Source: CAZHRJ01 sp964534765 | Lineage (GTDB): Bacteria; Lindowbacteria; 2-12-FULL-62-27 | Assembly (NCBI GenBank): GCA_964534765.1 | Contig: CAZHRJ010000180.1 | Span: forward strand, 1 to 5,066 | DNA: 5,066 bases | Direction of reading: 5' to 3' | In this document: positions 1 through 4,926 of the stretch, piece after piece | Position numbering within the stretch: the stretch's first letter is position 1 | How the letters are laid out: the number at the start of each line of letters is the position of its first letter | Notes under the pieces: model-generated | What the model saw: the letters and a program-made list of their open reading frames with translations, nothing else | Told to the model about the DNA's origin: nothing | Databases searched by the model: none | Translations under genes and position numbers: made by a program

Positions 1-593
1 CGGGCGCGCGCGGCGGGTGAGAGCAGGGCGTTTCTGGAAGATCGCGCCAACCCATCCGACGGCTCCCGGACGGTCGGCAGGCCCACCACGCGGACGCCGA
101 ACGACAAATCCTGATTCATTTTTTTGACCAGCCACAGCTGTTGAAAGTCTTTTTCCCCAAAAAACGCGCAGGTCGGCCTGACCAGCAGAAATAATTTCGC
201 CACAATCGTCAGCACACCGGCAAAATGTCCCGGCCGAATCACGCCCTCGTACAGAGCCGACACGGGCGATTCCATCAGGCGGATACCTGAGTCCCGGCTG
301 ACAAACGTTTTCGGCGGCGCAAAGGCCACATCGACGGATTCAGCGCGCAGGATGGTCAGATCGTTCCGGAGCGAGCGCGGGTATCGGCGAAAGGCCGCGG
401 CGGAATCAAACTGGAGCGGATTGACATAGAGACTGACAAGGGTGCATTCACACCACCGGCGGCTGGCCCGGATGAGCGAGACGTGTCCGTCGTGAAGAGC
501 GCCCATGGTTGGGACAAATCCGATGGACTTGCCTGACCGGCGAAGGCGGTTGATGACCCGCGCCAGATGCTCAGTCGATCGAACGAAGATCAC
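1..593 (-). CDS. panC: Pantothenate synthetase (pantoate--beta-alanine ligase), 3' end cut by window edge
   Basis: PanC is a cytoplasmic enzyme that condenses pantoate with beta-alanine using ATP, through a pantoyl-adenylate, to give pantothenate, the precursor of CoA and the acyl-carrier arm. About 197 residues are visible of the usual ~280; the C-terminal third lies beyond base 1. Visible signatures in order: VPTMGALHDGH (residues 27-37, the HxGH nucleotide-binding motif), YVNPLQF (56-62, pantoate-binding Gln61), FRRYPRSL, RPGHFAGVLTIVAKLF, FGEKDFQQL, and VREPSDGLARSSRN, which carries the KMSKS-like SSRN. The start is GTG at 593-591, which overlaps the panB TGA as GTGA. A purine-rich stretch (GAGAGGAAAA) lies somewhat far upstream, so re-initiation after panB is likely. 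The reading is clean, with no stops; one extra residue sits in the usual RE-DGLA motif. The reading frame was translated by hand. Identity is very secure; only the exact start is inferred. Confidence 0.95.
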   Translation of the reverse strand, partial: MIFVRSTEHLARVINRLRRSGKSIGFVPTMGALHDGHVSLIRASRRWCECTLVSLYVNPLQFDSAAAFRRYPRSLRNDLTILRAESVDVAFAPPKTFVSRDSGIRLMESPVSALYEGVIRPGHFAGVLTIVAKLFLLVRPTCAFFGEKDFQQLWLVKKMNQDLSFGVRVVGLPTVREPSDGLARSSRNALLSPAARA

Positions 594-1402
594 TTCGAAT
601 GAAAAACGTTTTCCTCTCGGGGAAACGCCCCGGACGCCACGTCCGACACAAAGCGTTTCACCGCCGCGGTGGCGTCGTCGCCGAGATTCGCGTATCTCCT
701 CAAAAACCTGGGTTTGAACCCGGGATTAAGCCCGATGAGGTCATGAAAGACAAGCACCTGAGCGTCGACGTTCCGGCCGGCGCCGATGCCGATCGTCGGA
801 ACCGAAACCCCGCGAGTCACTCGGCCGGCTGATTCCTCGGTCACCAGTTCCAGGACGATTCCGAATACGCCGGCCGACGCGAGCGCCCGCGCATCAGCGA
901 GGAGCCGCCGGGCGTGGGCCGGAGTCCGGGCCTGGAGTTTATAACCGCCAAATCGAAGATAGTGCTGGGGCGTCATTCCGATGTGCCCGAGAACCGGGAT
1001 GCCGCGTGAAACCAAAGCGGCGACGGTGTCCGCGATTTCAGATCCCCCCTCCACTTTCACCGCAGAAGCGCCGCCTTCCGAGAGAAAGCGCCCGGCGTTC
1101 CGAAGGGCCTCTTCGACACTCACCGTGTGAGACAGAAATGGCATATCGGCGATCACAAACGCTTGAGGCGCCGCCCGCCGGACCGACCGGGTATGATAGA
1201 TCATATCCTCCATGGTGACCGGAAGGGTCGAGTCGAGACCCTGGATGGATGTGGCGAGGCTGTCGCCGACGAGGATGATGTGAACACCGGCGGCAACTGC
1301 GATCCGGGCCGACCAGGCCTCATAGAGGGAGAGAACGACAAATTTACTTTTTTTTTGTTTCGCCTCTGAAAACCAGGGGACGGTGACGGATTCGGGAGTC
1401 AT
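590..1402 (-). CDS. panB: 3-methyl-2-oxobutanoate hydroxymethyltransferase (ketopantoate hydroxymethyltransferase)
   Basis: PanB transfers a hydroxymethyl group from 5,10-methylene-tetrahydrofolate to 2-oxoisovalerate to form ketopantoate, the first committed step of pantothenate synthesis; it is a cytoplasmic TIM barrel that needs a divalent metal. The protein is 270 residues, close to the usual ~264. Family motifs are clear: ILVGDS (43-48), DSTLPVT (57-63), YHTRSVRR (69-76), ADMPF (85-89), AVKVEGG (114-120), GHIGMTPQ (139-146), FGGYKLQ (151-157), VLELV (183-187), PTIGIGAG (202-209). Asp47, Asp86, Lys116, Glu118 and Glu185 match the metal/substrate residues Asp45, Asp84, Lys112, Glu114 and Glu181 of the E. 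coli enzyme. The ATG at 1402-1400 was chosen because it overlaps the preceding TGA as ATGA and has AGG about 7 nt upstream; a longer frame to 1504 adds only non-homologous sequence. Several normally invariant glycines are alanine (A50, A158, A214), so it is a divergent but probably active copy. Confidence 0.95.
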   Translation of the reverse strand: MTPESVTVPWFSEAKQKKSKFVVLSLYEAWSARIAVAAGVHIILVGDSLATSIQGLDSTLPVTMEDMIYHTRSVRRAAPQAFVIADMPFLSHTVSVEEALRNAGRFLSEGGASAVKVEGGSEIADTVAALVSRGIPVLGHIGMTPQHYLRFGGYKLQARTPAHARRLLADARALASAGVFGIVLELVTEESAGRVTRGVSVPTIGIGAGRNVDAQVLVFHDLIGLNPGFKPRFLRRYANLGDDATAAVKRFVSDVASGAFPREENVFHSK

Positions 1403-2850
1403 CCAAGCCTGCGGGGCATGCCGGTTGACCTGTTGAAATCCCTGATCTGCCGGTCCCAGACCGGGCCCTGACGAAAGACGGTATCCCAGAACCGAGTGTC
1501 CCAAAGACGGTTGAGTTCCTCGGAAGTTTTCCCCTGCTGTTCGACCCAGGTGAAATATTTGAGATTGTGAAGCCGTTTGCGGTCATAGTATCCGAGTTCC
1601 TGGACGTTATCGATTCCGGCCCCGGCGAGATATCGCGCATGGTCCGCGGCGGCGTTTTTCTGTGTATAGGGGCCCAGCCCCTGCCCAAGTTCGTCCAGAC
1701 GCGATCCATAGAGGTCGGCAGAGTCGGTGAAAATAGTGAAGATGACATCGCGTTCCGACAACTCGAAATACCTGGCGATTTTTATGGCGCTCAAGAGATT
1801 GGATATTCCGGAAATCCCGAGGAGAGGCAGCCGGGAAACGACGGACGCCGGAACGCCCGAATCCTTGAGGACCTGTCGGCCTGCGGGCTCGTTCATGAGC
1901 CGGAGGATTTTCATGCAGGCTTCGTCGTCGATGGCAACCACGGCGTCGGTGTTGAGGATGTTGTGGATCCAGGGCACATGCTTGTCGCCGATGCCCTCAA
2001 TCCGATGCGCGCCAAATCCGTTCAAGAGAAGCGTCGGACACTGGAGAGCCTCCGATGCGACCACCTTGACGCGCGGGAAGACCGTCCGGAGGAAATCGCC
2101 GGCCGCGATGGTGCCGGCGGAACCGGTGGCTGAGATGTAGGCCGCGAGGTTGAGTCCATTCCGGTTGATCTCAGCAAAGGCCTCCCGAACGGCCGGGCCG
2201 GTGACTTCGTAGTGCCACACTGAATTACCGAATTCCTCGAATTGGTTGAAGATGACGCATTCGGATCGGGTCCGGCGGATTTCCCAGCATTTGTCATAGA
2301 TTTCCTTGACGTTCGATTCCGTTCCCGGAGTCGCGATGACCTCCGCTCCAATCTTTTTCAGCCACTCGAACCTTTCCCGGCTCATGCCCTCGGGAAGAAT
2401 GGCGACGGGTACGCAGTCAAGGAGCGCCGAATCGAATGCGCCGCCGCGGCAGAAGTTGCCGGTCGACGGCCAGACGGCCTTTTGGGATGTCGGATCGAAC
2501 TCCCCGTTGACCAGCCGCGGGACCAGACATCCGAACGCCGCGCCGACTTTGTGGGCTCCGGTGGGGAAGAATTTTCCGAGAAGCCCCACGATGCGGGCTT
2601 TGACGCCGGTGATCTGCCGTGGGATTTCGAGATAATTGACGCCGCCGTAGAGTCCGGATTTGACATTGTTTTTCCAGGTGATCCTGAACAAATTCAGCGG
2701 ATGAATATCCCAGAGACCGATTTTGGGCAGTCGCCGCCGGATGGCAGGCGCGATTTTTCCCGGATCACGCATCTCCTCGAATGTCGGGATGCATATCCCG
2801 CGCTCCCGGCAGCGGTTGATGGTTTGGCTTAAGACCCCACGATTGGACAT
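1399..2850 (-). CDS. PLP-dependent enzyme of the cysteine synthase/TrpB-like (fold type II) superfamily, substrate unknown
   Basis: This 483-residue protein belongs to the fold-type-II PLP enzymes (cysteine synthase, threonine dehydratase, TrpB). Landmarks: FPTGAHKVGAAFG (95-107), where Lys101 is the expected Schiff-base lysine in a TrpB-like GAHK setting; STGNFCRGGA (129-138), equivalent to the substrate-binding SGNTG loop; TGSAGT (242-247), the PLP-phosphate loop; HRIEGIGDKHVPW (282-294), a counterpart of the cysteine synthase H-x-I-x-G-I-G segment; and GISGISN (345-351). It is much longer than cysteine synthase (~310). The extra length is an N-terminal domain (TINRCRERGICIPTF, GLWDIHPLNLFRITWKN) and a C-terminal block around YYDRKRLHNLKYFTWVEQQGK (split at 421-440). 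I recall similar long proteins being annotated only as 'PLP-dependent protein, beta subunit'. No signal peptide, so cytoplasmic. Start ATG 2850 has AAAAAGGAG 10 nt upstream. It is the first gene of an operon with panB and panC, its stop overlapping the panB ATG. Which reaction (beta-replacement, elimination, dehydration) it performs cannot be read from the sequence. Confidence 0.9.
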   Translation of the reverse strand: MSNRGVLSQTINRCRERGICIPTFEEMRDPGKIAPAIRRRLPKIGLWDIHPLNLFRITWKNNVKSGLYGGVNYLEIPRQITGVKARIVGLLGKFFPTGAHKVGAAFGCLVPRLVNGEFDPTSQKAVWPSTGNFCRGGAFDSALLDCVPVAILPEGMSRERFEWLKKIGAEVIATPGTESNVKEIYDKCWEIRRTRSECVIFNQFEEFGNSVWHYEVTGPAVREAFAEINRNGLNLAAYISATGSAGTIAAGDFLRTVFPRVKVVASEALQCPTLLLNGFGAHRIEGIGDKHVPWIHNILNTDAVVAIDDEACMKILRLMNEPAGRQVLKDSGVPASVVSRLPLLGISGISNLLSAIKIARYFELSERDVIFTIFTDSADLYGSRLDELGQGLGPYTQKNAAADHARYLAGAGIDNVQELGYYDRKRLHNLKYFTWVEQQGKTSEELNRLWDTRFWDTVFRQGPVWDRQIRDFNRSTGMPRRLG

Positions 2851-2860
2851 GTCAGGCGCT

Positions 2861-2869
2861 CTCCTTTTT
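2861..2869 (-). promoter_or_regulatory. Ribosome binding site of the PLP-enzyme gene
   Basis: Reading on the minus strand, AAAAAGGAG lies 10 nt before the ATG at 2850. It is a strong Shine-Dalgarno match and fixes this ATG as the start of the operon's first gene. Confidence 0.8.
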
Positions 2870-2890
2870 CAGAATCAAAAACAAGGACGA

Positions 2891-2918
2891 AGTCTACCAT
2901 CGCCCGAGAGGACGTCAA
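2891..2918 (-). promoter_or_regulatory. Candidate sigma70-type promoter for the PLP enzyme-panB-panC operon
   Basis: On the minus strand, TTGACG (2918-2913, 5 of 6 to the -35 consensus) is separated by 16 nt from TAGACT (2896-2891, 4 of 6 to the -10). Transcription would start near 2884, leaving a leader of about 34 nt containing the ribosome site at 2861-2869. No riboswitch-sized leader fits. The call rests on consensus match and position only. Confidence 0.5.
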
Positions 2919-2924
2919 CCTGCG

Positions 2925-2936
2925 CGGATGCATCCG
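2925..2936. promoter_or_regulatory. 12-bp perfect palindrome just upstream of the operon -35 box
   Basis: CGGATGCATCCG is a perfect 12-bp palindrome ending 6 bp from the candidate -35 box of the minus-strand operon, in the divergent intergenic region. It is placed where a dimeric regulator could bind, but no known operator is recognised and a chance palindrome is possible in GC-rich DNA. Confidence 0.3.
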
Positions 2937-2962
2937 GCTGCGAACACCCGGGCCGAGCCGGA
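2933..2962. repeat. Inverted repeat with 7-bp arms in the divergent intergenic region
   Basis: TCCGGCT (2933-2939) and AGCCGGA (2956-2962) are exact inverted copies separated by 16 bp, lying between the two divergent promoters. The left arm overlaps the palindrome at 2925-2936. It may be an operator or nothing; no T-tract follows, so it is not a terminator. Confidence 0.3.
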
Positions 2963-2983
2963 CGCCGAACCGGGAAATATGGA

Positions 2984-3011
2984 TTGCGAAACCTGCAAGC
3001 TCTGTTATAGT
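2984..3011 (+). promoter_or_regulatory. Candidate sigma70-type promoter for the SDR gene
   Basis: TTGCGA (2984-2989, 4 of 6 to -35) and TATAGT (3006-3011, 5 of 6 to -10) with a 16-nt spacer. Transcription would begin near 3018, about 29 nt before the SDR ATG. It is divergent from the operon promoter about 70 bp away, so one regulator could act on both. Confidence 0.5.
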
Positions 3012-3033
3012 GAGGTTCTTCAATACCGAATTC

Positions 3034-3040
3034 AAGGAGA
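3034..3040 (+). promoter_or_regulatory. Ribosome binding site of the SDR gene
   Basis: AAGGAGA with GGAG ending 7 nt before ATG 3047. This strong match selects 3047 as the start over other nearby frames. Confidence 0.85.
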
Positions 3041-3046
3041 CAGTGA

Positions 3047-3847
3047 ATGAGAAATGGGTTAAGTGGACTGAAGGGCGCTGTCACGTTGGTCACCGGTGCG
3101 TCAGGCGGAATCGGCGCGGCGCTGGCGCGGGTGCTTGCAAGCCAAGGCGCCGTGTTGATTTTGCTGGCCCGTCGGGAGGAGCGGCTCATCGCGCTGCGGA
3201 ACGAACTCGCCCAGAGCGTCCAGCAATTGGAGGCCACGTTTTATCCACTGGATATTGCCAACCATGCGGCTGTCGACCGGATGATCGAGGACGTTGTCCG
3301 ACGATACCGGAGAATCGACATCCTCATCAACAACGCCGCCTACGGGATCGACGGTCTCTTCATCGACACGCCGATGCAGGCGGAGCGGGACATTTTTGAG
3401 ACCAACGTTTTTGCGCCGCTCTACCTGATGAAAAAAGTCCTGCCGATCATGGAGTCCCAGGGCGGCGGGAAAATCATGAACATCGGGTCCGTGGTGGGAC
3501 ACCGGGCCATGCCGGTCATGTCGGCTTACTGCGCGACGAAATCCGCCCTGAAGGCTTATACGGAATCATTGAGGGTCGAGTATGCCAAGAAGGGAATCCA
3601 GGTCATGTATGCCAGCCCCGGCCACACGCAGAGCGACTTTCTTGCCCACCAGAAACGATTCGGCCTGTTTCATCGCAAGGGTGTCGGCGTCAGCCCCATG
3701 CCGGCCGGCGCCTGCGCCCGGCTGTTGGTGAAGGCCCTGGCCAATAACCATCGGGACGTGGTGTTGACAGCGATCGGTAAGATCGGAATATTTCTGAACC
3801 GGTTCGCACCGTCGCTGATCGACCGCGTGCTCCTGTCACGGGTATAG
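3047..3847 (+). CDS. Short-chain dehydrogenase/reductase (SDR), classical type
   Basis: A 266-residue NAD(P)H-dependent oxidoreductase with a Rossmann fold, in the size range of classical SDRs. Cofactor motif TGASGGIG at 16-23; ARR after the second strand (41-43) puts basic residues where NADPH-preferring enzymes have them; LDIAN at 68-72 contains the adenine-contact Asp69; NNAAYG at 95-100 is the NNAG equivalent. The catalytic tetrad is complete: Asn120, Ser148, Tyr161, Lys165 (YCATK). SPGHTQSDF at 190-198 is the usual post-catalytic PG loop. The last ~30 residues (IGKIGIFLNRFAPSLIDRVL) are hydrophobic/amphipathic and might touch a membrane or lipid substrate. The substrate cannot be assigned; the general form resembles the DltE/DHRS7-like broad SDR group rather than FabG. 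Start ATG 3047 has AAGGAGA 7 nt upstream. The next gene on the same strand is a phosphopantetheinyl transferase with no terminator between them, so they probably share a transcript. Confidence 0.92.
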   Translation: MRNGLSGLKGAVTLVTGASGGIGAALARVLASQGAVLILLARREERLIALRNELAQSVQQLEATFYPLDIANHAAVDRMIEDVVRRYRRIDILINNAAYGIDGLFIDTPMQAERDIFETNVFAPLYLMKKVLPIMESQGGGKIMNIGSVVGHRAMPVMSAYCATKSALKAYTESLRVEYAKKGIQVMYASPGHTQSDFLAHQKRFGLFHRKGVGVSPMPAGACARLLVKALANNHRDVVLTAIGKIGIFLNRFAPSLIDRVLLSRV

Positions 3848-3990
3848 GTCAAACAGGCCGGCCCGAGGGGGCCGAAAGCGGGGTTGACCGCCGTCTGTTT
3901 TCGGAAACATCGGTCGGGCGACCCGTTGCGGATTGGGAGACATCCGATCGTTCGATTTCACTGAACGAAAATGATGTCCATATCTGGCTG
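3848..3990 (+). other. Probable 5' coding extension of the phosphopantetheinyl transferase, without a standard start codon
   Basis: The transferase frame is open from 3781 (after a TAA at 3778-3780) through this stretch. Just before the first TTG it encodes SLNENDVHIWL (3958-3990), preceded by a Trp (VADW, 3925-3936). This matches the family's usual N-terminal pattern (W...L...EVHVW) and is therefore very likely translated. No in-frame ATG, GTG or TTG exists between 3781 and 3990. Candidate unusual starts are CTG 3895 (with GGGG 11 nt upstream), CTG 3961, or ATA 3844, which overlaps the SDR stop as ATAG. A 6-bp stem with a GAGG loop (3859-3874) follows the SDR stop but lacks a T-tract, so it is not a terminator. 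Confidence 0.6.
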
Positions 3991-4722
3991 TTGGATATCG
4001 GCGGCCATTCCGGGATTTCCGAGTGGGAGCGCCTCCTGTCGGAGGACGAACATCTGCGGGCCGGGAGATGTTCGGATGAAGATGTCCGGGCGCGGTATGT
4101 CATTTCCCGGGGCGTTCTCAGAATCCTGCTAGGCGGGTATCTCAACGAGAAGGCGCACCGGATTCATTTCGTATACAATCCCCGCGGCAAACCCGGATTG
4201 CCGGGCCTGGATCCGAATCGTGTTCAATTCAATCTATCCCATGCCGGATCCGCCGTAATATTCGGATTCACCCGCATGGGACGGATCGGCGTTGATCTGG
4301 AGATGATGACGCGGGAGACTGGGCATCTGGAGGATTTCGCACGTCGATTTTTTTCCACCGAAGAATATGAGGCATTTCTCGGTCTGCCGGAAGACTTGCG
4401 CCGATTGGGATTTTTCAACTGCTGGACCCGCAAGGAGGCCTATGTCAAAGCGATTGGGGAAGGGCTTACCATGCCGCTGAATCGTTTTGCCGTGGCGCTT
4501 CGGCCCGATGAGCCGGCCAAGCTGATGTGGGTGAGTGGCCAACCGGGAGAATCCGAGCGGTGGACGATGATCGATGCGAATCCGGCAATCCCGTACATCG
4601 GCGCCGTTGCGGTGGAAGGCCTTGCCTGTTCGATACTGCGGCGCCGGTTCAGCTTGGTACAGGGCCGGGGAAAAAAAGAAACGCCGTCCGTGGCGGGCGA
4701 CCTGCCGAATTTGCAAAGATAA
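3991..4722 (+). CDS. 4'-phosphopantetheinyl transferase, Sfp type (N-terminus probably upstream of this TTG)
   Basis: Transfers the 4'-phosphopantetheine arm of CoA to a serine of acyl, peptidyl or aryl carrier proteins; cytoplasmic and Mg-dependent. From TTG 3991 it has 243 residues. Motifs: LLSEDEHLRA (15-24), ARYVISRGVLRILLGGYL (34-51), GKPGL (66-70), FNLSHA (80-85), IGVDLE (99-104, with the metal ligands Asp102 and Glu104), RRFFSTEEY (118-126) and FNCWTRKEAYVKAIGEGL (142-159, with Glu149 and Lys153). The two-lobe layout and length are of the Sfp/Gsp group, not the short AcpS. It follows the SDR gene on the same strand. TTG 3991 is the first conventional start but has no ribosome site and would cut off the conserved first strand (DVHIWLLDI), so the true start is likely upstream. 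The last ~20 residues are basic and unconserved; their DNA doubles as the tRNA terminator. Family certain, target carrier protein unknown. Confidence 0.93.
   Translation: MDIGGHSGISEWERLLSEDEHLRAGRCSDEDVRARYVISRGVLRILLGGYLNEKAHRIHFVYNPRGKPGLPGLDPNRVQFNLSHAGSAVIFGFTRMGRIGVDLEMMTRETGHLEDFARRFFSTEEYEAFLGLPEDLRRLGFFNCWTRKEAYVKAIGEGLTMPLNRFAVALRPDEPAKLMWVSGQPGESERWTMIDANPAIPYIGAVAVEGLACSILRRRFSLVQGRGKKETPSVAGDLPNLQR
4671..4695 (-). terminator. Candidate intrinsic terminator of the tRNA-Arg transcript, inside the transferase gene
   Basis: Read on the minus strand, downstream of the tRNA, CGCC-ACGGAC-GGCG (4695-4682) can form a short 4-bp GC stem with a 6-nt loop, followed at once by TTTCTTTTTTT (4681-4671). 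The T-tract is convincing, the stem is short. It lies 28 nt past the tRNA 3' end and within the 3' coding end of the convergent gene. Confidence 0.5.
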
Positions 4723-4796
4723 CGCGCCCGGCAGGAATCGAACCTGCGACCCTCGGCTTAGAAGGCCGATGCTCTATCCAACTGAGCTACGGGCGC
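4723..4796 (-). tRNA. tRNA-Arg, anticodon UCU
   Basis: A complete 74-nt cloverleaf on the minus strand. The acceptor GCGCCCG pairs with CGGGCGC, with discriminator G at 4723. The D arm is GCTC-AGTTGGATA-GAGC, the anticodon arm TCGGC-CTTCTAA-GCCGA with anticodon TCT at 4762-4760, the variable loop GGGTC, and the T arm GCAGG-TTCGATT-CCTGC. All stems are fully paired. It reads the arginine codons AGA and AGG. The 3' CCA is not encoded (TTA follows the discriminator), so the host must add it with a nucleotidyltransferase. The 3' end touches the transferase stop codon (4720-4722) with no gap. Confidence 0.97.
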
Positions 4797-4802
4797 ATTG
4801 TG

Positions 4803-4833
4803 ATTATCAAACAGTTACAAAACAATGCGACAA
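4803..4833 (-). promoter_or_regulatory. Candidate tRNA-Arg promoter
   Basis: On the minus strand GATAAT (4808-4803, 5 of 6 to -10) lies 6 nt before the tRNA 5' end, so transcription would start at or next to G1 with almost no leader. The best -35 is TTGTCG (4833-4828) with a long 19-nt spacer. The surrounding DNA is AT-rich. The -10 is good, the -35 weak. Confidence 0.4.
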
Positions 4834-4863
4834 TTCAAAATCGACTTGTGCAAAATTTGTGCG

Positions 4864-4882
4864 AAAAAATCGGCCGGCCGAT
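4864..4882 (-). terminator. Palindrome plus T-tract, candidate terminator of the gene at the right edge
   Basis: ATCGGCCGGCCGAT (4869-4882) is a perfect 14-bp palindrome. On the minus strand it can fold as a 5-bp stem with a CCGG loop and is followed by an uninterrupted T run (4869-4864). It lies about 45 bp after the TAA of the partial minus-strand reading frame and upstream of the tRNA promoter, where a terminator would be expected. Confidence 0.45.
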
Positions 4883-4926
4883 ACGTCCGGGAACAGCCCT
4901 TTCACCGCATTCGCTTCCCTGAAATA

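Noticed and set aside
1403..1504. Longer panB start at ATG 1504
   Set aside because: The extra 34 residues overlap the end of the PLP enzyme gene and do not resemble PanB; the ATGA overlap at 1399-1402 gives a normal-length protein.
1567..2133. 188-codon plus-strand open frame
   Set aside because: It lies wholly inside the well-supported minus-strand PLP enzyme gene, has no recognisable motif and no ribosome site; it is a GC-rich antisense shadow.
2242..2832. 196-codon plus-strand open frame
   Set aside because: Antisense to the N-terminal half of the PLP enzyme gene; composition reflects complementary codons and there are no family motifs.
3010..3399. 129-codon plus-strand frame overlapping the SDR start
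   Set aside because: It lacks the SDR motifs, which are all in the frame starting at 3047 with a strong ribosome site.
3859..3874. GC-rich hairpin after the SDR stop as a terminator
   Set aside because: CGGCCC-GAGG-GGGCCG forms a good stem but is followed by AAAGCGGGG rather than a T-tract, and it lies within the probable coding extension of the transferase.
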